From contig JAJUBI010000006.1 in assembly GCA_022419385.1 (NCBI GenBank), positions 2,976,001 to 3,040,000 on the forward strand: 64,000 nt of DNA. Reading direction: 5' to 3'. Shown in pieces: positions 12,303 to 22,652 of the stretch (its first letter is position 1; every line of letters starts with the position of its first letter). The notes beneath the pieces were generated by a model, which made no database searches, had not been told where the DNA came from, and was given only the letters and a program-made list of their open reading frames with translations. This stretch comes from Paraconiothyrium sp. Pb-2020. Lineage: Eukaryota > Ascomycota > Dothideomycetes > Pleosporales > Didymosphaeriaceae. The translations under genes and the position numbers were made by a program.

Positions 12303-13101
12303 CTACTTCTCATCTTCGTCTTCATCGTCGTCTGCCTCGCCCTCAAAGTCCGAGTCCATGTCCTCGTCGATGTCTGACTCGCTGCCGCCGAATGACTCCA
12401 CGTCGCTGTCTTCCCAGCTCATGTCGAAGTCATGCTCGTCGTCCTTCTTCCTGAAAGCCGATTCGTGCGTGGGCATCACGAAGCCCTTCGGTATATCGCC
12501 CTTGCTGATATCCAGGTCCTTCTTCACCAGCTGCTTGTACTCGTCAGGCTTGTTCCGTAGCATGACACCTGCATCGACGTTGGCGGGTGAGGAGACCTCA
12601 GGGTCATCGAGGAGCGAAAGGACAGAGATGAGCACGGATTCTACGCGTTGGACGGGGCTCCAGCGCTCGGCGGCCGTCTCGCCGGACGTTTCATCGTCGC
12701 CGGGTGGATGGAGGATAGAGATACAGAGTTTGCCGTTAGGGTAGATATTGGGGTGGTAGAGCGGTCGGATAAATTGGAAATCTGCACATGCTGTTAGCCA
12801 TACCTACTTCACACAGGATCAGTATCTTTGACGTACCTGGTGGCAAGAAAGGGTAGTTCTTGGGGAAGGTAAGCTTCGCTTTGAAGTAGCCGCCGTAGTA
12901 GAGAGAATCAGGATTCAGCACTATGAGGGCAACGCTCCATTCGAATACATTGTCGTTGATCAACTATGCGCTAGTCAGCCATACTGCCCGGGTGTAGCAT
13001 CCGCCTGAGACTTGTGTCTCACATACCTCGATGTTAGTCCACGTTTCCTTGCTCAGCGCCTTGAACTCGTTCATGAGCATACGCTCCGCTGATTGCGCCA
13101 T
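12303..13101 (-). CDS. CDC34: ubiquitin-conjugating enzyme E2, Cdc34/UBE2R type
   Basis: E2 that passes ubiquitin to substrates of SCF (cullin-RING) ligases in cell-cycle control. Exons 13027-13101, 12837-12963 and 12303-12781 total 681 nt (226 aa). The UBC fold runs through about residue 165, with HPN at residues 77-79 and the catalytic cysteine C87 in KLCISIL. It is followed by the acidic-loop insertion (HPPGDDETSGE) that marks the Cdc34/Ubc7 group. A long acidic C-terminal tail rich in Asp, Glu and Ser separates it from Ubc7 and fits Cdc34, whose tail binds the cullin. Introns are 63 and 55 nt. The protein starts MAQSAERMLMNEFKALSKETW. RBX1, a partner in the same ligase, lies about 6 kb away. 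Confidence 0.9.
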
Positions 13102-14138
13102 CTTGCCGTCCGTCGAACGAGTCCGCAGGGGAGTATAGAGCACGGAGCGTCTGTATGCTTCGGTGTGGGGGTGATGGTAGCGCGGTAGTCGCTTGAGGCG
13201 TTGAGGCAGGGCGGTTTATGAGGCAAGAAGCAGTGGTGCTTTCATAGAAGGGGAGGGAGTACGTTGTGGAAGGCACGAGTGGAGGCGAGTGTCAGGTGAA
13301 GTGGCGTGCAGGTGAATGTGAAGCATGAATCTGAATCCCGCGCGTTCTCGACCAGGGCCCAACGCCTCCACAGATAACCGCGGCCTTACTGCCTGGCTTC
13401 GCCGCGCTCTTCCGAGTGCGCTGGTACCTTGTTGTCTTTCCTCCGATTTTCACTGGCGCCCGTGAGCGCTAAGCATGCCCTTTGTCTCTCAGTTTTTCTC
13501 GCTGCAGCCTGAGACTTCACTTTGCTGGGCTGGTTGGTGGGAGCACGTCATCATTCGGCTTCACCTCCCGCTTTCGGAACCACGAAACCGCGGTCATTCC
13601 GACGGTAGCTCGTGACGGAATGCGTGATTTCCATACGCATGCTGGTCAGCTAGGGCTGTCATGTTATCTGCGTTAGATGCGCCGCTTGCGATGCGCACGA
13701 TATATTGAATAACTTCACAAAGTGCTGAAGAAGGAAGGCGTGCTTTTGTCTAGATTTGTGCCACTTGAGGTGAGTTCGAAAAGGGTTGGTGATGGTGATG
13801 ACCGGCCGATTGCTCAACGATCCGACTTCATGTCTTTGCGTCACCCAGAATGCTTCTAATTGTCAAGAGGAGCAGTAACGGATCAGTGTATGGTCAGAAC
13901 AAATATCTATTTCTATTGGAGCATTTATACATAAGGCAACAGTGCATACGTTAAAAAACCGCTTTCCCACGACTGCCGCGCGCTATGCATGATCAGCCTT
14001 ACACCCCGCACAACGCAATCAGTTCGAACAAGCAAGAAACGAATACCAAGTTAGGAAATTATGTACAGTACAGTGAGGTCAAAACATGGACTCGTAGGAT
14101 AAAACAGAAATCCACGGATACGTTTCCAGAACTCTAGA
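13102..14138. other. intergenic, CDC34-like promoter side and CorA 3' flank
   Basis: About 1 kb with no supported gene; only short open frames without domains. Confidence 0.5.
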
Positions 14139-16130
14139 TCAGATGAACCTCATGCGCTTCGCAACGCCCAGGCACGTAGCAACGAACAAGACGATAGTCC
14201 CAAGAATGCCGAAGAACCAAGCAATGCTTCCGTCCTGTCCAGGCACCTTAACGTTCATGCCGAACAGACCGCAAATCAAGTTCAGTGGGACGAGAATAGT
14301 TGCGATGACTGTGACCTTGCCGAGCGTTTCGTTGGATTGGTTGCCCTGGATAACTTGGTCGACAGAGATCTGCGCGAGGTAGTTAGAGTGGGACCTGCTC
14401 AGCATCTTTTCGAAGTGGCCCAAATTGGACATCATAGTGACGACGTGGTCCTGGATATCGCTAAGATAGAGCCCAACGTCTCCGCGGGGAGCTACACTGT
14501 AGGATTCGTTGCAGCGCTTGGCGAAGCCCTTGATAACATCTGCTTTACCACCCAGAAGACGGAGAAGTTGCATAACTTTCTTACGGCAATCTCCGATGGC
14601 GCGAAGGATTTCGCGGGAGTCCTCAATGCGCGCGATGAACACTTGGTCTTCGATCGTGTCGGTCTCTTGTTCGATAGTTCGGAGTACAGGCGCGAAGCTG
14701 TCGACGATGTCGTCAATGAGGGCGTAGCAGATCCAATCGGCATTGAGGTTAATGTAGTCCCGAAGTCGACTGATACGCTTCCGAACGTTGAGCGCGTGGG
14801 GGCTCTCAGTGAACGTGAAAGATAAAATGCCTTCCTTGAAGACGACAGCGTAGAAGTTGATGGGCTCGAGGTAGTCCTCAGAATCCTTGTCTGTCTGGAA
14901 AAATGAGCGGAAACAGACAAAGTAGTACTGGTGGAACAGCTCCACTTTCTCGCGAGGCTCCTGGATTGCAATATCCTCACGGGTAAGGGGATGCACTCCG
15001 AAAGCCTTGCAAATCGCGAATACCTCCTCTTCCGTCGGGTTCACCATGTCCAGCCACCATACACCTGACTCCGCAGGTGGCTCAAAGAGATCGCGGAAGC
15101 GTTCGCCGGGCATGAGGAGGCCACCTAGTTCAGCAGCGTGGATGGTGTCGTCGAGCTCGGACGAAAAAAAAGTCCATCGGTTGAGAGGCATCTCAGGTTG
15201 GCTGGCGGTCTTTTCGCAGGTGAACATGTGAGCCAGACCTTCCTCGGCAAGCTTTTCCTGAACCGCAGGGTCTACACCTTCTTTGATTGTCATAGCATCC
15301 GAATCCACCTTGGCAGGAGTGGAATGTCCCGACTTCGGGCGCAGGTCGTTAAAGACCCGAGGCTTCTTGCTGGAGAGGCGAGACTCCACGCTTGGCTTGC
15401 GATGTAGGTTGGCGATAGGCGTCTTGGTTTGGTTTTCGACCACAAACTCCTCCAACTCCTCATAGTCGAAACGGGTTGTCTTGCCGGTGTCTTCTTGTAC
15501 TGGGAAGCAGACGTCTTCTTCGGCAGAACTGTGCGTGGAAGCAGTATCAGCGCGATGAATCTCGGGGCGCTCATCGCTGATGGTCGGACGGCGGCGTGTA
15601 CCGCCAGAGATTGTCCTTTGGAGTTCTGCCTCATTCTCAGCGACAGATGGTGGACGGCTATTGACGGTCCCGGCACGGCGCCGCGGTCGAGCATCGGCGA
15701 AGGCATCTACGGAATTGGGTGGAGACGTAGAACGCGACGTCGTAGAGGACGCTCTGGAGCGCCTCAGACGTTCAACAGCTTGGTCTCGAGGCCGCCTGAA
15801 GGTATTACGGCGGGCAACGGGGCTGTGAGCCAGCGAGCCTCGCCTTGCGTATGCACCGTCGGGGGACAGATGCACCTCGTCGTCATCCACGACGGCGGTT
15901 TCAAAGTCGCGCGCAGTAACATTGTGCGCTTCGAGGGCTTCGTTAACAAGGTCTAGAGGTGTAAGGCGTTCAGGAAGGCCCTGGATGCTGGCAAAAGTTG
16001 GTCTGCGTGAGCGGTTTGGGGAGGCGTCGGCCCTGGGCATCGATGCCGGTTGGTGACGGTGGTCATCAAGGGCAGACACCGGGGTGCTGTACCTCGTCTG
16101 GGACTTCTCGGATCGTGGAGTATCAGTCAT
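14139..16130 (-). CDS. CorA-type divalent metal ion transporter (Alr1/Mnr2-like)
   Basis: Magnesium or related cation channel/transporter of the CorA/MIT superfamily. A single uninterrupted frame of 663 aa from ATG 16130 (upstream in-frame codons start only from TTG). The first ~290 residues are Ser/Arg-rich and low in predicted structure, as in fungal Alr/Mnr2 proteins. The soluble domain follows (for example WWLDMVNPTEEEVFAICKAFGVHPLTREDI) and long helices. Two C-terminal membrane segments carry the signature GMN at residues 624-626, between VIATILVPLNLICGLF and IAWFFGILGTIVLFVATCLGV. Whether it sits in the plasma membrane (Alr1) or vacuole (Mnr2) cannot be told from sequence alone. Confidence 0.93.
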   Translation of the reverse strand: MTDTPRSEKSQTRYSTPVSALDDHRHQPASMPRADASPNRSRRPTFASIQGLPERLTPLDLVNEALEAHNVTARDFETAVVDDDEVHLSPDGAYARRGSLAHSPVARRNTFRRPRDQAVERLRRSRASSTTSRSTSPPNSVDAFADARPRRRAGTVNSRPPSVAENEAELQRTISGGTRRRPTISDERPEIHRADTASTHSSAEEDVCFPVQEDTGKTTRFDYEELEEFVVENQTKTPIANLHRKPSVESRLSSKKPRVFNDLRPKSGHSTPAKVDSDAMTIKEGVDPAVQEKLAEEGLAHMFTCEKTASQPEMPLNRWTFFSSELDDTIHAAELGGLLMPGERFRDLFEPPAESGVWWLDMVNPTEEEVFAICKAFGVHPLTREDIAIQEPREKVELFHQYYFVCFRSFFQTDKDSEDYLEPINFYAVVFKEGILSFTFTESPHALNVRKRISRLRDYINLNADWICYALIDDIVDSFAPVLRTIEQETDTIEDQVFIARIEDSREILRAIGDCRKKVMQLLRLLGGKADVIKGFAKRCNESYSVAPRGDVGLYLSDIQDHVVTMMSNLGHFEKMLSRSHSNYLAQISVDQVIQGNQSNETLGKVTVIATILVPLNLICGLFGMNVKVPGQDGSIAWFFGILGTIVLFVATCLGVAKRMRFI

Positions 16131-17985
16131 TCTGGCGACTTGGAACAAACGAATGCGGCTCCAACTCTAGTTCTATCCTCTCTTGAATTACGCCAGCTTG
16201 AAGGCTTTCCAGCGACAGCGACTCTTGCGGCGCAAGAGCGTCGACTTCGTCCGGTGAGTCGCTTGTGAGCGCTCACCTCTACGGTGCGCTCAACGTGGAT
16301 AAGAGGCTTCGCGTAGGGAATCGCACCCTACACTCAGCCCTTTCGGGAATCTATGGTACTAATGGCCGGTCCTCCAAACCCAGTACCGGGATAAGGAAGG
16401 TTTCGTGAAACAACAGTAGTGCGCGGAAAACGTGTGTATCGCCAAAGCCCAGTTATGGGGGCTTCTTGTAGTCGCCTCCGTAGACCCACGCCTTGGGTCC
16501 TAGAAGAGGACGAACGAAGGAAAACTTGTGGATGTAGAGGCCCGCCAACTTGGTGGTTTCGAAGGTCAAGACGCCGTGGCGTCGGGGAGCGCTGGTAAGT
16601 TAGGGGAGCGACGGAACAGGAACGTGAGCTATCGACCAGTCGCTGCGAACGTGGGCTGTTTGTCCTGGTCGGCTTGTGGATGTCAGCGGCGCAGGTTCGG
16701 TGCAAGGCGCCGGCTGGCGAACTTGGGATAGGAGGAGATGCGGCGTACAGTGAATTCGATGAATTTAGAACCGATAGGGGTTATAAAAGGGCCAATAGTG
16801 GAGTCCAGGAGGACGGTGTTGTGTGGAGGAAGAGGGGAGGCGGCGAGGCGAGTGGTAAAAGTCTGTTGCGGGCCGGAGCGCATCTGATCAGCTCGACACA
16901 ACGACTTTGGACTGGCGCATGTTTTCTTTCAACGCCCGCGGCCGATGTGCGCGAATAACCTGCCATACGCGCTGGCCAATGGCAGCGCCTGAATTAACAG
17001 TGACTCACATCCCGCGGCCTGGATGCACAATGTTTCAATCATCTGCTTTTCACTTGGGCATTCAATACTTGGCTGTGACATCCAATACAGGATCGCGGCG
17101 ATGTCATGGCTCCGGTGCCCCTTGCCGCGGCTGAGCATCCCTGCACCTAGCGACTCACGTACCAGGACGACACACAATGAACACGCTTCATGGAGCATGT
17201 ACAATTACCTCGCCGCTCTTGGACACAATCGAAGTCTCTACCTCACCATGATAATTCGTTTACAATGCCCTTGTTCTAAGCACAGACGCACGCGCCTGGA
17301 CCTCCAAAGAATCGACGCCGCTACATGGCTCGTGGGTCAAGCAGATATACTTGTCAAATGCGTGCCAAAGGTCCAAGAGCGACTTGGTTTGCTGGAACTG
17401 GAATGGAGTCTGCCGCTAAAGACGAACCGCAGATGTATACTGCCGATGGTGTGTCGTTTCCGGTCCCAAGGCATTTCGCATCGCTTCAGATTGGGTGGGA
17501 CAACGTTGAGGTCCGACTGAACGATGCGTTTTCACATAGAACTTGTATAAAAAGCGTTAAAAAAAAAAAATGGCAAGCTACATTGTTTGTACCATCGATT
17601 GTCGAAGTGAAGCGCTACTACATATGTACTTCCTTCCTAGGTCCTAGATGTCGTCTCGATCTGCACCTCTGGTAAATAGTAGCTGTGAGCTAGGTTTAAT
17701 AATCGGCACTTCGGACTTGTATTGACTTTGACCATCGCTTGTTCTCATCTTTAAGAGACCATGATTGCGGTTACAACCAACCAACCTTAGAATGCATGCA
17801 CGGGCCTTGGCCTACCGTACCGGCGCTAAGCGGATTAGCCACATAACCGTTCACCTAGAGCCTCAGACTACATCTACCTTGATCGGCACGTGTCTCGACC
17901 TTACCTGCCGCACCGTCTGATCCTGCTCACTCTGTGATTTCGTCCAGCCGGAAGCCAACTGCCTGCTCGCAGCTTTGCACGAACA
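16131..17985. other. intergenic between divergent CorA and SPC1 genes
   Basis: About 1.85 kb, with both promoters. Open frames such as 17023-17520 show no domain. An A-run of about ten bases lies near 17560. I see no gene that I can support. Confidence 0.5.
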
Positions 17986-18400
17986 ATGGCCGACCAGCTA
18001 CTCGACCAAGTGCGTGATGCCGTAGAGGGCCAGATTGTGCGTAGTTCTCTCCAACGCCTCTACTCTGTTAACACGATTAATAGGACTTTGAAGGCCAGCG
18101 ATTGGCAGAGCTTATCACGAACGTGCTACTCGGTGCTGTTGGGGTACGCTTCACCTTCCATTCCACTACATGAACGCCGTTGCTTACGCGAATGTACAGA
18201 TCTTCGCTTTCTTCGTTGGGTTCATGGCCCAGGATATCACGCTTACGCTGTGGATCGGCCTCGCTGGCACCGTTGTTACTTTCCTCGTCGTCGTGCCGCC
18301 GTGGCCGTTCTACAATAAGAATCCGGAGGGTTGGTTGCCGCCGCATATTGTTACAAGCGGTATTCAGAACATCGATGTTGACGGGCAGAAGGTTGGTTAA
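17986..18400 (+). CDS. SPC1: signal peptidase complex subunit 1 (SPC12 family)
   Basis: Small ER-membrane subunit of the signal peptidase complex, helping signal peptide cleavage. Exons 17986-18036, 18084-18143 and 18200-18400, all phase 0, give 103 aa. The product reads MADQLLDQVRDAVEGQI, DFEGQRLAELITNVLLGAVG, then IFAFFVGFMAQDITLTLWIGLAGTVVTFLVVVPPWPFYNKNPEGWLP. It has two membrane segments and the family-typical PPWPFYN motif. Introns are 47 and 56 nt. It is convergent with RBX1 (336 nt between stop codons). Length and motif fit the family closely. Confidence 0.94.
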
Positions 18401-18736
18401 GGTGGCATATGTTGAGTCAAAGGGGTTGCGTGCATGATGTGGTTTAAGGAATAATTCTTTGGGATGAATATGTTTCAATCATGACTTGAACGGACCCAAC
18501 CACCGTGGGCTTCCTTTGCCCATGCTATGCTACCTCATAGCGCCGATTCTACAACCGGACGCCCAAACGACCATCGCCAGTTTTTAAAGGTTTGTCATAT
18601 CGCCAAACTGACATCCTATGTCATGGTGGTTGACCTTGTGCCTGTTATGCATCCTTGAACCATACAGTTCACAGAGCTTACACAGATTTCTTTGTGGAGT
18701 ATGTAGCGTATCCGCAGAGCGTCTCTTGAACTCCCT

Positions 18737-19184
18737 CTACCGACCGTACTTCTGGAACTCCCAGTCTCGGTTGTCAAGCGGGCACACTTGTCGCGTCTTT
18801 AGCCATCGGGAAATGCAGTGGAAGTGGAAGGCGTGCTACAGACGTTAGCTATGACGTTCGAAATAAGACATTCCCAACTTACGTTGCAGATACCCCAGGC
18901 AACGGTGCACTCTTCGCTGGTAGCGGAAGCCTGGTTGGCCTGGCACTCGATGCACAAGTCCATGATGTGATTACGGCAGATAGCGCAATTGTCGACGACG
19001 ATGTCCCACGCCCAGAGAGCAACGGCGTTCCACTGTAGCTTGATCAGCATTTCGCTCAGTCTCTAAACATGGGATTGCCTACCTTCTTGACTTCGAATCG
19101 CTTCTTGTCGCCGTCTGTGCCGGCGCTCGCCTTGGTGGCCTTCGGCTTCTGGGCAGGTGCATCCGTCATGTTCACGTCCGCCAT
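18737..19184 (-). CDS. HRT1: RING-box protein Rbx1/Hrt1 (cullin-RING ligase RING subunit)
   Basis: RING-H2 subunit that binds cullins and recruits the E2 (and Nedd8) in SCF-type ligases. Exons 19083-19184, 18883-19032 and 18737-18835, all phase 0, give 116 aa. After a short Lys/Ala-rich N-terminus comes [28 protein letters not shown], the beta-strand that inserts into the cullin plus the first RING cysteines. Next is the extra zinc-binding loop (MDLCIECQAN...EECTVAWGICN), then HAFHFHCISRWLKTRQVCPLDNR and the C-terminus DWEFQKYGR. All expected zinc ligands are visible. Introns are 50 and 47 nt. The length matches Rbx1 (about 108-121 aa). Confidence 0.97.
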
Positions 19185-19940
19185 GGTGTTGATGTGTATG
19201 CCAGAATGTGGGGATGCGGGGAGCTATGCGCAGATTGTCGGAGGACGCGACGAGGTGAAAGATGGTTTGTGTCGAGTTGCCAGTACGAAAGCGGGTGTAG
19301 AGCTCCGGTGTTCTCAGACAGCCTCTATGTTCTATGGCTCGGGTGGCGGGAATGAAAGTTGATGTGAAGGCTCCAGCGGTGCCTACCAGCTATGAACAGC
19401 GCCAAGCCCCGCTCTTGCCTGGTACCGGGGTCAGCATCTCTCCAGGATGCCACAAAATCTGAATACTCTCAGTAAAGTACTCAAGTGCTAGAAGCTATTA
19501 ACCACAGTTCTCTCTTGAGGCCCGACTGTATCTTTGCTCGCACTCCCAACTTTCGACGCTGTTCTGACAGTATCTCAGCCCTACCGCCGCAACCAGCCGC
19601 CGCCGCCGCCACGCTCGGTCTTAGCCGCAGGGGAGAAACAAGGCCGTCTTAGCGGACTTCATTCACACTTGCGACATCACAACACCCGTCCTTTACATAC
19701 GACACTCTCTCTAGAACCATACGGTCCATTTCCATCTTTACCTCCAGACAAGTGGATATGAGCTCTTTACTCACCCGCCATCTAGCTACTACTCTATATT
19801 CCCCCACGAACCTTGCCTCGTCATCCCGACCCACATCATCCGTCACTCAACGCACGACCAAGGGCACCCGCCGACGACCCTCGAGATAACCACCGACCGC
19901 GTATACTGATAAACAAATTTCACAGACGTGACACTGCTAC
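19185..19940. promoter_or_regulatory. divergent promoter region RBX1 / EDC1-like gene
   Basis: 756 nt between divergent start codons, holding both promoters and 5' leaders. Pyrimidine-rich in the half next to the plus-strand gene. No specific site was identified. Confidence 0.5.
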
Positions 19941-21542
19941 ATGTCTAGCACACAAGTCGCTGCCTCTCCGCGTGCGCCGCGGGCCCACAACGCCTCAAAG
20001 CACAACGGCACTGCATCGCCCAACAACAACGGCGGCAGGGGTCAGAGGAGAAACAGAGGAAATCGCGCGCATAATGGCAATCAGGATATACCACACCAAG
20101 GTATCTCTGTCAATGCGCTTCAGGAGCCGTCACTTTCCGAGAGCGCAGTATTCTCGAGCGAGGAGGTAGCTATGCCTGTCGGGCCGCGACAGCCCAAGAA
20201 ACACACGCGCTCCCAGCCATCCGCCGATCGTGTACTCTCGCCTACTGGGGTACATGCTGCCTCTCTCACGGACACGGAAGCTGGTCCTGGTCATTCTGCC
20301 GCGACACCTGCCAAACCCCAAGGCGCATATGCCGGTCCTACATTCCATGCTTCCCCGGCACCTTCTGCTCTACCGATTCCCAAATTTCTTTCCAAGTCTG
20401 TCCCTCCCAAGACGCATTCAGGTCCCCCAACCCCTCCACCTGAAGAGGGTTCAGACTCCGGCTCTTCGCCCTCACCATCACCATCGCGCGGAGCCCCTAT
20501 CCCAATTCCGTCGCGTTCGCACCAAAACTCGCCGCTGGATCTATTGTTCAAAGCTGACCGAGCAGAGAAGGCCAGAAATGTCAATTGCAGTCCTCCTTCG
20601 GCGACTTTCTCTTCAAATGTTCCCATAAGCGGCGGCAGGCCGCAGCATGTTAAGCATGACTCATTCGGCTCTCTGAATGCGCCCTTTCCTATCGAACTGG
20701 AGGCGAACAATCAACCCCCTCATGTATCTCCGCCTGCTGCAAATCATCGATCTGTTACTGCGCCTTCAAGTATTCCACAGATGGAGGCTTTTGCCCAACC
20801 CAAGGAATCCGATGCAATCCAGGATCTTATGAATCGGCTTTCCATGTCTCAGAAAAAACCATCCTCATCTACTCCGCCGAGGACTGGATCTTCTCATTCG
20901 GCTATGCAGCATCACAGTCGCTCTCCATTCCATGATAGCAGGCCATCTCCCTTCCGCAGCACGTCCGGGCCTACCACGCCTGCTCCTTCGACACAAATTC
21001 AAGAGGATCCAAAATTATTCTATGGTAACCAAAACCTTTCTTCCAAGTTCAAGGCTGCCAAAACCGATTCGGCGAAGCCCAACTCTGGTCTCCGAACAGA
21101 AATCACTGCGGATTCACCAATTGTTCCTCAAGGCGCGTTTCCTCCTATTGCTTTAATGAACAATGATTCGAGAAACATGGTTGGGAATGCATTGAACGCT
21201 TCAGGTGGTCCTCGCCGTGGGTCGGCGCCGCATATTGCTTCTATTCCACCTTACAGAGGCGTACCTAACAACCATAATATCCGGAGTCCCAATCGGCGCA
21301 GTTACCAGGCTCATCCCAATCATACGCATATGAAGCCCAATGGCAACTTTAATCTGGTACCGACTGGTTCACCTGCTACGATACAGAAATCGACTACTGC
21401 TATGGCGTTCATTCCTTCTTCTGTACGCGCGAAGCCGCCACCCACGCCTCCCAGGAAGGTAGAAAGTGATAATATGGCTTTGGAACAAGACCTTAAACGT
21501 ATGCTTAATCTAGGATCTGGAGACACGAACGGCTTCCGGTGA
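19941..21542 (+). CDS. disordered Pro/Ser-rich protein with an EDC1/PNRC-type decapping-activator motif
   Basis: Single exon, 533 aa, rich in Pro, Ser and Asn with no folded domain apparent; an Arg/Gly/Asn patch (RGQRRNRGNR) near residue 35 could bind RNA. Residues 130-150 contain YAGPTF, six residues, and then LPIPKF. This resembles the short Dcp1-binding and Dcp2-activating motif of yeast Edc1 and human PNRC (YAGxxF followed by a Pro-rich LPxP segment). On that basis it is probably an mRNA decapping coactivator acting in P-bodies. Other recurring-looking segments are SPLDLLFKADRAEKAR (near 200), IQDLMNRLSMS (near 295), KLFYGNQNLSSKFKAAK (near 360) and a C-terminal block beginning FIPSSVRAKPPPTPPRK. 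The motif match is what I see; the decapping role is inference. Confidence 0.7.
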   Translation: MSSTQVAASPRAPRAHNASKHNGTASPNNNGGRGQRRNRGNRAHNGNQDIPHQGISVNALQEPSLSESAVFSSEEVAMPVGPRQPKKHTRSQPSADRVLSPTGVHAASLTDTEAGPGHSAATPAKPQGAYAGPTFHASPAPSALPIPKFLSKSVPPKTHSGPPTPPPEEGSDSGSSPSPSPSRGAPIPIPSRSHQNSPLDLLFKADRAEKARNVNCSPPSATFSSNVPISGGRPQHVKHDSFGSLNAPFPIELEANNQPPHVSPPAANHRSVTAPSSIPQMEAFAQPKESDAIQDLMNRLSMSQKKPSSSTPPRTGSSHSAMQHHSRSPFHDSRPSPFRSTSGPTTPAPSTQIQEDPKLFYGNQNLSSKFKAAKTDSAKPNSGLRTEITADSPIVPQGAFPPIALMNNDSRNMVGNALNASGGPRRGSAPHIASIPPYRGVPNNHNIRSPNRRSYQAHPNHTHMKPNGNFNLVPTGSPATIQKSTTAMAFIPSSVRAKPPPTPPRKVESDNMALEQDLKRMLNLGSGDTNGFR

Positions 21543-22652
21543 TCTTTGGTGTCCTTTGCTTCCCGTTCGATATCCTGCATAGCTTGCGATTTGTTCATGC
21601 GTTATATTTCATTTGTCAATATTGCGATTCACTTTGTCCTTGTTTGACATGTTCATCCCCTGGTGAACCTTCTCTTACATGTGTATCAGGCGTTGTTTGT
21701 TTTTGGGACCGTGACCGGCGAGTCACTTAGGTGCTGGTGGTGGTCATGTTAGGGTCGCGGGCAAAGGCGTGATTGCATATGCGGCGTGATCATTTGTTTG
21801 CATGATTATCGTCGAAAGACATGATGACATGGCAAGATCGGATGTTCATGAGGACCACGGGGCGAACGCCGACAAGAGGGAATGAGTTGTCTCGCTCACT
21901 CGGCATTTCTTTCTGGTGGCTCACGGTGGGCTTTGGAAACCGGAGTCATCGCGTCAATTCGGCTATCCTCGAAGGATCCAGGCACGACGATTACCACTAC
22001 ATAAGACAGAAAAGCAGCAAAACACAAAAAAAAAATTGGGCATGATGCTAACCTCTGCCCTTTCCCAGAGGGCAGGGGAGTATTAGTGTCTAAAACCAAT
22101 TCTTGCCACCTACCCGTGATGGTGAGGTTCCTTAGTATTTCATGATCCTTCTCTTTACTACCGCTTTCTATACATGACTCTTTCCCCGTACCTCTTCTCT
22201 GCGTTTGGGGGAATTGGCTCTCTGAGACTCTCACTGGAACGGATGTAGGCCCAATTCCATATCACACACTGGTGTTTTCGGCGTTACAGCCTGTTCATCA
22301 TGAGACTATAGTGGCACTGGTCCCTCCCAATATCGCCTTGCATCTGGCTTCGCTTCTACAGATGCGACTTCAAGCTCGCCCTCACTGCGTTTCCTCTTCG
22401 CTATGGCAACTTGTCTTCACCGACGCAAAACTGCGTTTCTGCCTTCACGGCGTTTGTGTTTACTCTTTCGCCTCCGGCTTGACTTTCGTTGCCGTGGCAC
22501 GACTTACGGCCGCCAGCGTCGACGCGACTGTTTCCCTAAACTGTACCCACACACAACATATCCAGTTTCTTCGTCACGCCCCCGCTTCGTTGCCGCCGTG
22601 TTCACTCCGCGCTCTATCGATTGCCCTTGAACGGACATTGAGGACCTGCAAG
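21543..22652. other. intergenic / 5' leader of the downstream gene
   Basis: About 1.1 kb on the plus-strand side of two tandem genes. An A-run lies near 22025. A 178-codon open frame (22272-22808) overlaps the likely 5' leader and first intron of the next gene and has no domain. Confidence 0.5.
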
